Notes: generated from the sequence alone by a model not told the origin. DNA of 10,191 bases from Lachnospiraceae bacterium (GCA_017412265.1 JAFPYK010000221.1:1-10191), one strand, 5' to 3'; counted from the stretch's first letter, positions 1 to 5,918 are shown. A program made the numbers and translations.

Positions 1-1
1 C

Positions 2-697
2 GAGATCGGCTACGGGATCGGATCCGGATACTGGAACCGGGGATACGCGACGGAGGCGGTCGCGCGGTTTCTGGAATACCTGTTCCGGGAGAAGGGAATG
101 CAGACGGTATACGCATCCTTTTTTACCGGCAACGAGGCGTCCCGCCGCGTCATGGAGAAATGCGGCATGAGCTACAGCCATTTCGTGGAGCATGAGCTGA
201 CTTATCTGGATATCCCGCGGGACCTGACGTATTACAAGATCACGAAGGACGAGGGCCTGCGCTACATCACGCTGCGGGAGCGCCCGGAGCTTATGGAGAC
301 GGCGGCCCGGTGGTTTCACAGCAAATGGGGCGTGCCGGAGGAGGCCTATCTGGAGTGTATGAGGGCTTATCTGAAGCACGAAACGGAGTACGGCTGGTAC
401 CTGTGCCTGGACGGCGGGCAGATCGTCGGCGGGATGGGGGTCATCGAGAATGATTTTCATGACCGCAAGGACCTGACGCCGAATGTCTGCGCGGTGTATA
501 CGGAGGAGGCCTGGCGCGGGCGAGGAATCGCCGGGCGGCTGCTGAACCTTGTGGTGGAGGATATGAGGGCGAAAGGCATCTCGCCTCTGTATCTGCTCAC
601 CGATCACACCGGCTTCTATGAGCGTTACGGCTGGAAGTTCCTCTGCATGGTGCAGGGGGACGGGGAGCCGGAGATGTCAAGGATGTACACCATATGA
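2..697 (+). CDS. Double-domain GNAT N-acetyltransferase, 5' end cut off by the window edge
   Basis: The frame is open from the left edge, so the true start lies outside; 231 residues are visible. Residues 1-65 are the C-terminal half of a RimJ/RimL-type GNAT domain: YWNRGYATEA (10-19) is the acetyl-CoA pyrophosphate-binding loop, and N44 followed by SRRVMEKCGM is the usual closing helix and strand. A second, different GNAT domain follows (about 80-231), with RGRGIAG at 172-178 as its acetyl-CoA loop and FYERYGWKF near the end. The family moves an acetyl group from acetyl-CoA to an amine on a small molecule or protein; the substrate cannot be read from the sequence. An internal ATG at 98 would cut the first domain in half, so it is not the start. 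The gene probably sits apart from the unit starting at 830, being separated by 132 bp. A frameless merger of two genes is unlikely because the joint is continuous. Confidence 0.85.
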   Translation, partial: EIGYGIGSGYWNRGYATEAVARFLEYLFREKGMQTVYASFFTGNEASRRVMEKCGMSYSHFVEHELTYLDIPRDLTYYKITKDEGLRYITLRERPELMETAARWFHSKWGVPEEAYLECMRAYLKHETEYGWYLCLDGGQIVGGMGVIENDFHDRKDLTPNVCAVYTEEAWRGRGIAGRLLNLVVEDMRAKGISPLYLLTDHTGFYERYGWKFLCMVQGDGEPEMSRMYTI

Positions 698-767
698 GGG
701 CAGGCTGCTGATCTGCAGCATCATCCGGCATGACACGATCTGTATCACGGATGTGAGCGTGCGTTAC

Positions 768-796
768 TTGTGAAACCGACGGGACTTTCGTACCAT
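768..796 (+). promoter_or_regulatory. Weak candidate promoter for the PAP2-led unit
   Basis: TTGTGA (768-773) and TACCAT (791-796) are 17 bp apart, each matching 4 of 6 consensus bases, which would start transcription near 803, about 27 bases before the ATG at 830. Just upstream, CATCCG (722-727) and CGGATG (748-753) are inverted copies with partly pairing bases between them. They could be a weak terminator for the preceding gene or an operator for the regulator in the unit. Both readings are tentative. Confidence 0.3.
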
Positions 797-829
797 TCAT
801 TTCGTCAGATGCCAAACGGAAAGGACGGA

Positions 830-1516
830 ATGATCATGAATCGAAAGGATAAGACGCACCTGTGGGCAGGAAGCGGATTTTTGGCTGCATTTGTTGTGTG
901 GACCCTGCTGATCCGGTCTGTTGACGTACAGGCGGTGGGCCCCGAAGGGACAAAGGTCGGATTCGCGGCGTTCAACGTATGGTTTCATCAGATGACCGGG
1001 GTGCACATGGCTCTATATATGGTCACGGACTGGCTGGGGCTTGTGCCGGTGTTCATCTGCCTGTGCTTCGGCTGTCTGGGCCTGGTTCAGCTCATCAAGA
1101 GGCGGAGCCTTCTGCGGGTTGACCCGGACATCCTTCTTCTGGGGCTGTATTACATCCTGGTGATTCTCGCCTACCTGTTCTTTGAGATGGTTCCGGTGAA
1201 TTACCGGCCGATCCTGACAGGCGGCGCGTTGGAGGCGTCTTATCCATCATCCACGACACTTCTGGTCCTGAGCGTGATGCCGACGCTGAAGCTTCAGATT
1301 CACCGGAGAATCAAGTCCCTGTCCGTACAGATTATCATCCGCATATTTGTCATTGCATTTTCGGCATGGATGGTAATCGGAAGACTGATTTCGGGCGTTC
1401 ATTGGGCAACAGACATTATCGGCGCGGTTTTCCTGAGCACGGGACTGTTCCTGCTGTATCGATATTGCGTTGACCGGACAGACCGCCGCAAGGAGAATAG
1501 CTATGGAATTCAATGA
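830..1516 (+). CDS. PAP2-family integral membrane protein with altered catalytic motifs
   Basis: A 228-residue protein with about six membrane segments (around 11-28, 58-88, 100-121, 140-155, 166-187 and 194-212). PAP2 phosphatases remove phosphate from lipid phosphates such as undecaprenyl or phosphatidic acid derivatives at the membrane. Motif 3 is intact: GR (184-185), H191 and D195 in SGVHWATD. Motif 1 keeps RP (126-127) but has E119 where Lys is usual. Motif 2 reads YPSST (138-142), so the usual His of PSGH is Thr. The nucleophile His191 and the Asp that orients it are present but the usual proton donor is not, so activity may be altered; membership of the superfamily is firm, phosphatase activity is not. 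Start: ATG at 830 after AAAGGA (820-825); ATG at 836 is equally plausible. The GTG at 770 has no good ribosome site. The end overlaps the next gene by 14 bp. Confidence 0.85.
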   Translation: MIMNRKDKTHLWAGSGFLAAFVVWTLLIRSVDVQAVGPEGTKVGFAAFNVWFHQMTGVHMALYMVTDWLGLVPVFICLCFGCLGLVQLIKRRSLLRVDPDILLLGLYYILVILAYLFFEMVPVNYRPILTGGALEASYPSSTTLLVLSVMPTLKLQIHRRIKSLSVQIIIRIFVIAFSAWMVIGRLISGVHWATDIIGAVFLSTGLFLLYRYCVDRTDRRKENSYGIQ

Positions 1517-2123
1517 AAAGCTGCAGGAATTGCGAAAGAGCAGGGGTCTCACGCAGGAGGAGCTTGCTGAGGCGCTGTTCGTTTCCAGGACAGCGATCTC
1601 CAAATGGGAGTCCGGCAGAGGATATCCGAGCATCGACTCTTTGAAGATGATCTCGCGGTATTTCTCCGTCTCGATCGACGAACTGATCTGTCCGGAGGAG
1701 ATCATCTCTGCCGCGGCGGAGGAAAAGCAGGCGTTTACCGGGAGGACGATCGCGTACATCAGTCATTCGCTGGATCTTCTGACAGCGGTTCTGCTGTTTC
1801 TGCCTGTGTTCGGCAACGGAGGAGACTCCCCGACGGCGGTGACGCTGTTCGGGCTGACCGGCGTCCAATCCTGGGTGAAGATCGTGTTCCTGGTCATGAT
1901 CGGGCTTGTGGTCCTGAACGGCCTCTGCGGCATGGCGCTGATTCGTTTTGACCGGCCGACCTGGAACAGACACCGGCTGGTTACGGGAATGGTGCTGTCC
2001 GTTCTGGCGGTCGCCGCATTTATCGCGGCTCGGCAGCCCTATGCCGGGATTCTCTGTTTCGCGCTGCTGGTAATGAAGACATTCGGAATGATGAAATTGA
2101 GGAATAACAATGAATACAAATGA
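1503..2123 (+). CDS. XRE-family transcriptional regulator with membrane-anchored C-terminal part
   Basis: A 206-residue protein. Residues 5-60 are a Cro/C1-type helix-turn-helix: LRKSRGLTQEELAEAL, then VSRTAISKWESGRGYPS with the recognition helix, then SLKMISRYFSVSIDEL. After a short linker come about four hydrophobic segments (roughly 82-103, 124-147, 158-176, 180-197), so the DNA-binding domain is probably held at the membrane facing the cytoplasm. This architecture is common in Bacillota and usually represses or tunes neighbouring membrane or resistance genes; the ligand is unknown. The ATG at 1503 follows AAGGAG (1490-1495) at good spacing and begins with the typical MEFNEKLQELR; an upstream in-frame start at 1470 lies inside the PAP2 gene with no support. 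It overlaps the PAP2 gene by 14 bp and the GNAT gene by 14 bp, so it probably regulates its own unit. Confidence 0.9.
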   Translation: MEFNEKLQELRKSRGLTQEELAEALFVSRTAISKWESGRGYPSIDSLKMISRYFSVSIDELICPEEIISAAAEEKQAFTGRTIAYISHSLDLLTAVLLFLPVFGNGGDSPTAVTLFGLTGVQSWVKIVFLVMIGLVVLNGLCGMALIRFDRPTWNRHRLVTGMVLSVLAVAAFIAARQPYAGILCFALLVMKTFGMMKLRNNNEYK

Positions 2124-2736
2124 CTGTCACATTCGTTTTGAGAGGAAAGAAGAACACAGAGACGTCGAGAACCTCATCCGGGAGGCATTCTGGAACGTGT
2201 ATCGCCCGGGGTGCAGCGAGCATTATGTGATTCATGTGCTTCGGGAGGATCCGGCCTTTGTGAAGGAGCTGGATTTCGTGATGGAGCAGGAGGGGAGGCT
2301 GATCGGACAGAACATGTTCATGCGTACGGTCATCGAGGCCGACGACGGGCGCGAGATCCCTGTCCTGACGATGGGACCGATCTGCATCACACCGGAGTTG
2401 AAGCGCAAGGGTTATGGGAAGAAGCTTCTGGATTACTCGCTGGAGAAGGCAGCGGCGCTGGGGTTCGGAGCGGTGCTCTTCGAGGGAAATATCGGCTTCT
2501 ACGGGCACTGCGGCTTTGACTACGCGCGCAAGTTCGGCATCCGCTATCACGACCTGCCGGAGGGCGAGGATGATTCCTTCTTCCTCTGCAGGGAGCTCAT
2601 CCCGGGATATCTGAAGGATGTGACCGGTGTGTACCAGACCCCGCAAGGCTATTATGTGGACGATGCGGATGTGGAGGAATTCGACAAGGCATTTCCCCCG
2701 AAGGAGAAGCTGAGACTGCCGGGGCAGATCTTCTGA
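2110..2736 (+). CDS. GNAT N-acetyltransferase, YhbS-like
   Basis: A 208-residue protein, with the GNAT domain taking up roughly residues 6-170. The strand ICITPEL (91-97) leads into the acetyl-CoA loop RKGYGK (99-104) and helix LLDYSLEKAAALG. VLFEGNIGFYGHCGFDYA (122-139) is the next strand and helix, with the Y/F pair often seen near the active site. This layout, with an N-terminal segment IREAFWNVYRPGCSEHYV and a C-terminal extension of about 50 residues, resembles COG3153 (YhbS). Acceptor unknown; acetylation of a small molecule or a protein is equally possible. The start at 2110 follows GAGGA (2099-2103) at a 6-base gap and lies inside the regulator gene, overlapping it by 14 bp, which suggests translational coupling. 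Thirteen bases separate its stop from the kinase-like gene. Confidence 0.9.
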   Translation: MNTNDCHIRFERKEEHRDVENLIREAFWNVYRPGCSEHYVIHVLREDPAFVKELDFVMEQEGRLIGQNMFMRTVIEADDGREIPVLTMGPICITPELKRKGYGKKLLDYSLEKAAALGFGAVLFEGNIGFYGHCGFDYARKFGIRYHDLPEGEDDSFFLCRELIPGYLKDVTGVYQTPQGYYVDDADVEEFDKAFPPKEKLRLPGQIF

Positions 2737-2749
2737 ACAGGAGAGATAA

Positions 2750-3259
2750 ATGGATCAGGAACTTACGGTTAATCAGGTGTCTTACCGGCTGATCCGCCTG
2801 TTGGGCAGAGGCAAGGGCGGGTATTCTTACCTTGCGGAATGCGGCGGGCAGCCGGCGGTTGTCAAGCAGATTCACCACGAGCCCTGCGACTATTATGCCT
2901 TCGGGAATAAGATCGAGGCAGAACTTCGGGACTATGAGCGGCTGATGAGCGCGGGAATCCGAATGCCCCGGATGCTTGCCGCGGACACGGACGCCGAGCG
3001 AATCGTCAAGGACTATATCGAGGGGCCGACCGTGATGGAACTCGTGCAGGCGGGGGAGTCCGTCGAGACGTATCTGTCTCAGGTGAGGGAGATGGCTGCG
3101 AGAGCAAGGGCGGCCGGGTGGAACATCGACTATTATCCAACCAACTTCGTTGTGAGGGACGGGCTGCTGTGGTACGTGGATTACGAATGCAATGAGTACA
3201 GCGAGCAGTGGGACTTCGAGCACTGGGGGATTCAGTACTGGCTGCCGGAGAGCAGATAA
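2750..3259 (+). CDS. Small protein-kinase-fold phosphotransferase
   Basis: A 169-residue protein with the minimal parts of a kinase fold. LGRGKGGYSYLAE (18-30) is a glycine-rich loop, K39 in AVVKQI is the nucleotide-binding lysine, and E57 or E59 could be its partner. NIDYYPTNFVV (125-135) is the catalytic loop with D127 and N132 spaced five apart as in RIO/Bud32 and APH enzymes, and D144 in YVDYE replaces the DFG aspartate. All key residues are therefore present, so I expect an active enzyme, although it is shorter than most APH or Ser/Thr kinases and lacks most of the C-terminal lobe. The phosphate acceptor (protein, aminoglycoside-like molecule or sugar) is not evident. Ribosome site AGGAGA (2739-2744) sits five bases before the ATG. 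It is the last gene of the unit, followed by a hairpin at 3303. Confidence 0.75.
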   Translation: MDQELTVNQVSYRLIRLLGRGKGGYSYLAECGGQPAVVKQIHHEPCDYYAFGNKIEAELRDYERLMSAGIRMPRMLAADTDAERIVKDYIEGPTVMELVQAGESVETYLSQVREMAARARAAGWNIDYYPTNFVVRDGLLWYVDYECNEYSEQWDFEHWGIQYWLPESR

Positions 3260-3302
3260 ACCTGCGGATGCGCCTCATCTGCAGAACATCATAAGACAGA
3301 AA

Positions 3303-3337
3303 AAACCGGCCTGTTGCAGATCACAACAGGCCGGTTT
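3303..3337. terminator. Bidirectional intrinsic terminator between converging genes
   Basis: A perfect 14-bp inverted repeat: AAACCGGCCTGTTG (3303-3316) and CAACAGGCCGGTTT (3324-3337) with a 7-base loop. The plus-strand read ends in TTTATT and the minus-strand read ends in a run of Ts (complement of the A-run at 3300-3305), so it can stop transcription of the kinase-like gene from the left and of the lipoprotein gene from the right. Confidence 0.9.
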
Positions 3338-3381
3338 ATTCATGTTTCTCTCAGGCGACGGTCCAGATCCCTCTAAGGAGA

Positions 3382-4095
3382 TCAGTCGACCTCCGCGGTG
3401 TTGCCGAGCATCTCAAAGATCGGCTCAAAGGTCGCGCGGTCCGAATCGAGGCACGCGAAATGGATAAGCCAGAAGGCATCGCTCCCCTTGCGGACGGTGG
3501 AGTAATAGAAGTAGTCCGTTCCGCCTACATCGCTGGTGTAGGTGATGCGGAGGTTGCCGTAGCTGTCGGGAGTGAAATCATTCTCGTACTCATTGGCACG
3601 CTTGACGAGATCGGCATAATCTTCCAGGGTCATGTTCTTGGTGTCGAGGCCGTGTCCGTCGAAGATCTCGAATCCCTCGCGAAGAGCGGCGACCATGTAC
3701 TTCTCGTTGGCATAGAAGGTGGTCAGCCCATTGGACTCGGCGTCCTGCTTGAACATCAGGCGGTCCATGTAGAGGCGCAGACCGACTTCGGTGTCGTAGA
3801 GCATGTACTTCTTGGTGTCGATGTCGGTTCCGGCCGCAGTGGTCGTCTCGGGAGCAGCAGTGGTTGTTTCGGGAGCCGCCGTCGTGGTCTCAGGAGCCGC
3901 GGTGGTCGTCTCGGGAGCAGCAGTGGTTGTCTCGGGAGCCGCCGTTGTGGTCTCGGGTGCCTTGGTCGTGGTCTCGGGTGCCTTGGTCGTCGTGGTCGTG
4001 TTCGCCGGAGCCTCTTCCTTCTTGGAGCAGCCGGCCAGAACGCCGATCAGAAGCAGACTGACAAGGGCAAGAATGATGATGGTACTTCTCTTCAT
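3382..4095 (-). CDS. Secreted lipoprotein with Thr-rich PETTT heptad linker and C-terminal globular domain
   Basis: A 237-residue protein. Residues 1-22 form a lipoprotein signal peptide (MKRS, hydrophobic core, lipobox LAGC) with lipidation expected on C23, so it should be anchored on the outer face of the membrane. Residues 38-86 are seven heptads (two KAPETTT, five AAPETTT), a flexible, negatively charged wall-spanning linker. The remaining 150 residues are a compact alpha/beta domain rich in Tyr, Phe and Asp that I do not recognise; it ends DRATFEPIFEMLGN, which vaguely recalls PsbP/Mog1-like lipoproteins, only a guess. Start: ATG at 4095 follows AGGAG (4103-4107) at a 7-base gap and begins the signal peptide; an upstream ATG at 4146 would put charged residues before it. 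An extended -10 element TG-T-TACACT (4155-4162) may be its promoter. Probably a single-gene unit between rnpB and the terminator at 3303. Confidence 0.88.
   Translation of the reverse strand: MKRSTIIILALVSLLLIGVLAGCSKKEEAPANTTTTTKAPETTTKAPETTTAAPETTTAAPETTTAAPETTTAAPETTTAAPETTTAAGTDIDTKKYMLYDTEVGLRLYMDRLMFKQDAESNGLTTFYANEKYMVAALREGFEIFDGHGLDTKNMTLEDYADLVKRANEYENDFTPDSYGNLRITYTSDVGGTDYFYYSTVRKGSDAFWLIHFACLDSDRATFEPIFEMLGNTAEVD
3838..3985 (-). repeat. Seven tandem 21-bp units encoding PETTT heptads
   Basis: Seven direct copies of 21 bp within the lipoprotein gene, beginning on the plus strand at 3839, 3860, 3881, 3902, 3923, 3944 and 3965. Copies 1 and 4 are identical, copies 2 and 5 differ at one base, and copies 6 and 7 differ at one base, which points to a 63-bp duplication plus a later single-unit duplication. 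Most differences are silent third-base changes; the only amino acid change is Ala/Lys at the first position of the heptad. Confidence 0.95.
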
Positions 4096-4176
4096 GTGTC
4101 TTCTCCTCTGTATGATTGTAGTTATTGGATTACGATCCGGATACATCTGAATCTAGTGTAACATATCTCGGCGCAG

Positions 4177-4198
4177 AAAAAAAGAGTGCTGTGACCGA
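4177..4198 (-). terminator. Probable rnpB transcription end
   Basis: The 3' strand of RNase P helix P1 (4188-4198) is followed on the minus strand by ACTC and seven Ts (4177-4183). The P1 helix plus U-run could act as the terminator or mark the processed 3' end. The stem is long-range, not a local hairpin, so its action as an intrinsic terminator is uncertain. Confidence 0.5.
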
Positions 4199-4538
4199 AA
4201 CGATAAGCCGGGTTCTGTCATTGGATGATCATCTATCTGGTCCTGATGTCGCCACCAGGCTCTAGCGACCTACCCGGAACGAGACGGGCCGCCTCATGGT
4301 TCCTGTGCGGTCTTGCTTCGGATGGGGTTTACACAGCCGTTCCTGTTGCCAGGCCCGCGGTGAGCTCTTACCTCGCCTTTTCACCCTTACCGGCCGGGGC
4401 CGGCGGTTGTTTTCTGTTGCACTTTCCTTAGGGTCGCCCCCACCGGACGTTATCCGGCATCCTGCCCTGCGAAGCCCGGACTTTCCTCACCTGCAGCCTT
4501 TCGTCTATGCAGGCGCGATCATCTGTATCGGTCACAGC
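4188..4538 (-). ncRNA. rnpB: RNase P RNA, bacterial class A
   Basis: The catalytic RNA of RNase P, which removes 5' leaders from tRNA precursors. Read on the minus strand, the universally conserved blocks occur in order: GAGGAAAGTCCGGGC (near the 5' end, one strand of the P4 core), GGATGCCGGATAACG-type P7/P8 region, GTGCAACAGAAA, GGTAAGGGTGAAAAGG, GTAAACCCCATCCGAAGCAAGA, GAGGCGGCCCG, CGGGTAGG, and finally GACAGAACCCGGCTTAT (other P4 strand). Ends were set by helix P1: GCTGTGACCGA (minus strand from 4538) pairs perfectly with TCGGTCACAGC (ending at 4188), giving about 351 nt, a usual length for class A. The 5' end agrees with the start predicted by the promoter at 4546-4574. Several open frames across this stretch are chance reads of the RNA gene. 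Ends may shift by a few bases. Confidence 0.97.
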
Positions 4539-4545
4539 GGGCCTT

Positions 4546-4574
4546 ATTGTATCACAGTTTTGCCTGCGCTTCAA
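4546..4574 (-). promoter_or_regulatory. rnpB promoter (sigma-70 type, extended -10)
   Basis: On the minus strand TTGAAG (4569-4574), 17 bp, TACAAT (4546-4551), with TG one base before the -10. The predicted start is at about 4539, exactly where RNase P helix P1 begins, which supports both calls. Confidence 0.85.
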
Positions 4575-4627
4575 GGGTGGAAAATGTGCGGCGGGGGATG
4601 CATTTGTATAGCGCGGGAGGGGGCTCA

Positions 4628-4638
4628 TGTGATACGAT
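4628..4638 (+). promoter_or_regulatory. Candidate extended -10 promoter for the HD-domain gene
   Basis: TG-A-TACGAT with the hexamer at 4633-4638 predicts a start near 4645, leaving about 22 bases before the ATG at 4667 and keeping the ribosome site. No -35 element is seen at the right distance (TTGTAT at 4604-4609 is too far). The 11-base block at 4628-4638 is an inverted copy, with one mismatch, of 4546-4556 in the rnpB promoter. Confidence 0.4.
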
Positions 4639-4666
4639 GAAAGAAAAGACGCAGAGGAGAGAACGT

Positions 4667-5251
4667 ATGGAGAGACTGGAGAAGCAGATGGATTTCCTGC
4701 TCCGGCTGGACAGGATGAAGCAGGTGGTGCGCCAGACGTACCTGGCGGACGGGTCGCGCAAGGAAAATGACGCGGAGCATTCGTGGCATATGGCTGTGAT
4801 GACGGCGGTGCTCGCGGAGTATGCCAATGAGCCGATCGACGTGGGACACACGATTCTTCTGACGCTGGTGCACGACATCATCGAGGTGGAGGCCGGAGAC
4901 ACGTATGCCTATGACGCGGCCGGGAATGCGACGAAGCGCGAGAGGGAGGTCCGGGCGGCGGAGCATCTCTACGGGCTGCTGCCGGAGGACCAGGGAGCTT
5001 ATTACCGCGCGCTGTGGGATGAGTTCGAGGCGATGGAGACGCCGGAGGCGAAGTTCGCGAACGCGATGGATAAGATGCAGCCGGTGATCCTGACGGACGC
5101 CGCGGATGGGAAGTCCTGGAAGGAGCACGGGGTGCACATCGCGCAGGTGATGGGGCGCAATGCGCGCACGCATGAGGGCTCGGAGGAGCTCTGGACTTAC
5201 GAGGAGGAGCTGCTGAGAAAAAACCGGGAAAAGGGGAATCTCCTCCCTTGA
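4667..5251 (+). CDS. HD-domain phosphohydrolase, YfbR/HDDC2-like (COG1896)
   Basis: A 194-residue all-helical HD-domain protein. The metal and catalytic set is visible: H38 in ENDAEHSWH, the HD pair H69-D70 in LVHDIIEVEAGD, E73, D78, and a later D135 in FANAMDKMQP. Spacing and the flanking sequence (RLDRMKQVVRQT at the start, R-E-R-E-x-x-A-A-E-H after the HD pair) match the YfbR/HDDC2 group, known for 5'-deoxynucleotidase activity on deoxynucleoside monophosphates. That activity is inferred from family, not proved here. The start at 4667 has AGAGGAGA (4653-4660) at good spacing; the ATG at 4637 falls within the probable -10 element and upstream starts run through the rnpB promoter. The stop codon overlaps the -35 of the purE promoter. 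Nucleotide salvage or pool cleaning beside purine synthesis genes makes sense, but the gene is probably transcribed separately. Confidence 0.88.
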   Translation: MERLEKQMDFLLRLDRMKQVVRQTYLADGSRKENDAEHSWHMAVMTAVLAEYANEPIDVGHTILLTLVHDIIEVEAGDTYAYDAAGNATKREREVRAAEHLYGLLPEDQGAYYRALWDEFEAMETPEAKFANAMDKMQPVILTDAADGKSWKEHGVHIAQVMGRNARTHEGSEELWTYEEELLRKNREKGNLLP

Positions 5252-5276
5252 CGAACGATGGTAAAACAGATACAGT
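5248..5276 (+). promoter_or_regulatory. Promoter of the purEMND operon
   Basis: TTGACG (5248-5253), 17 bp, TACAGT (5271-5276); the -35 overlaps the stop codon of the HD gene. Transcription should start near 5283, giving a leader of about 65 bases. Confidence 0.6.
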
Positions 5277-5282
5277 ATAAGC

Positions 5283-5347
5283 GATAAGTGATACTTATTT
5301 TGCAAAATTAATATATTATTTCTTCTTATAAGAGAAAGGAGCCATTT
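5283..5347 (+). promoter_or_regulatory. AT-rich purE leader with palindromes and ribosome site
   Basis: The leader is strikingly AT-rich compared with both neighbours. ATAAGT-GAT-ACTTAT (5284-5298) is a perfect inverted repeat right at the predicted transcription start, and could be an operator or a 5' stabilising hairpin. TTTCT (5319-5323) can pair with AGAAA (5333-5337), which overlaps the first bases of the ribosome site AAAGGAG (5335-5341) six bases before the purE ATG. I recognise no known riboswitch; the leader is too short and lacks the conserved loops of a guanine riboswitch. Confidence 0.45.
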
Positions 5348-5860
5348 ATGCCTCAGGTCGGAATCTTGATGGGAAGTGATTCGGATCTTGCCACGATGAG
5401 CAAGGCTGCCCGGCTGCTGGAGCAGTTTGGGATTGAATATGAGATGACGGTGATCTCGGCGCACCGGATGCCCGATGTGTTCTATCAGTATGCGCAGACG
5501 GCCGAGGAGCGCGGGCTGAAGGTGATCATCGCCGGAGCCGGCGGCGCGGCGCATCTGCCGGGCATGTGCGCGGCTCTTTTCCCGCTGCCGGTGATCGGTG
5601 TGCCGATCTATACGAAGTCGGTGGGCGGCGTGGACTCGCTGTACTCGATCGTGCAGATGCCTTCGGGAATTCCGGTGGCGACCGTGGCGATCGACGGGGC
5701 GGCCAACGCGGCGATCCTCGCGGCGAAGATGCTGGCGATCTCGGATCCGGAGCTGCTCGCGAAGCTGAAGGAGTACACGGCTTCGATGAAGGAGGGCGTG
5801 CAGAAGAAAGCGGAGAAGCTGGAGCGCGTCGGCTACGAGCAGTATCTGAAGGAAATGTGA
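5348..5860 (+). CDS. purE: N5-carboxyaminoimidazole ribonucleotide mutase, class I PurE
   Basis: Cytosolic enzyme of IMP synthesis that converts N5-CAIR to CAIR, usually as an octamer. The 170 residues match the normal class I length. GSDSD (9-13) binds the substrate phosphate, SAHRMP (37-42) carries the catalytic H39, GAGGAAHLPGM is the mobile loop region, and GVDSLYSIVQMPSGIPVATVAI is the characteristic central block with MPSGIPV. N5-CAIR-using PurE needs the ATPase partner PurK, which is not in this window; a carboxylase of the animal type (class II) is unlikely given GSDSD and SAHR. First gene of the purine operon, with a 58-base gap to purM. Confidence 0.97.
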   Translation: MPQVGILMGSDSDLATMSKAARLLEQFGIEYEMTVISAHRMPDVFYQYAQTAEERGLKVIIAGAGGAAHLPGMCAALFPLPVIGVPIYTKSVGGVDSLYSIVQMPSGIPVATVAIDGAANAAILAAKMLAISDPELLAKLKEYTASMKEGVQKKAEKLERVGYEQYLKEM

Positions 5861-5918
5861 GGCGTCCGGGGAGCAGACTCGCTGTGATCTGGACTACATC
5901 AGTAGAAAGGGAAGAATT

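Noticed and set aside
770..829. GTG at 770 as the start of the PAP2 protein
   Set aside because: It adds 20 residues without a ribosome site and overlaps the candidate -35; the ATG at 830 has AAAGGA and precedes the membrane segment properly.
3839..3985. Direct repeats as a CRISPR array
   Set aside because: The 21-bp copies are directly adjacent without spacers and lie in frame inside a protein-coding gene.
3460..4161. Plus-strand open frames rich in Gly, Ser, Arg and Val repeats opposite the lipoprotein
   Set aside because: These are antisense reads of the 21-bp repeats; the minus-strand reading has a signal peptide, lipobox and ribosome site.
4225..4640. Open frames on both strands over 4225-4640
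   Set aside because: This stretch is the RNase P RNA gene and its promoter; the frames have no ribosome site or protein-like composition.
5250..5261. PurR-type PurBox (ACGAACGAT resembles the CGAAC core) at the purE promoter
   Set aside because: Only one partial copy, no inverted second box at the proper distance, and the match may be chance overlap with the -35 region.
5283..5347. Guanine riboswitch before purE
   Set aside because: The leader is about 65 bases, with none of the conserved three-way junction or loop sequences of that class.
4625..5554. Long minus-strand open frame across the HD gene and purE start
   Set aside because: Antisense to two well-supported genes and crosses the purE promoter; composition is Arg/Leu/His-rich shadow sequence.
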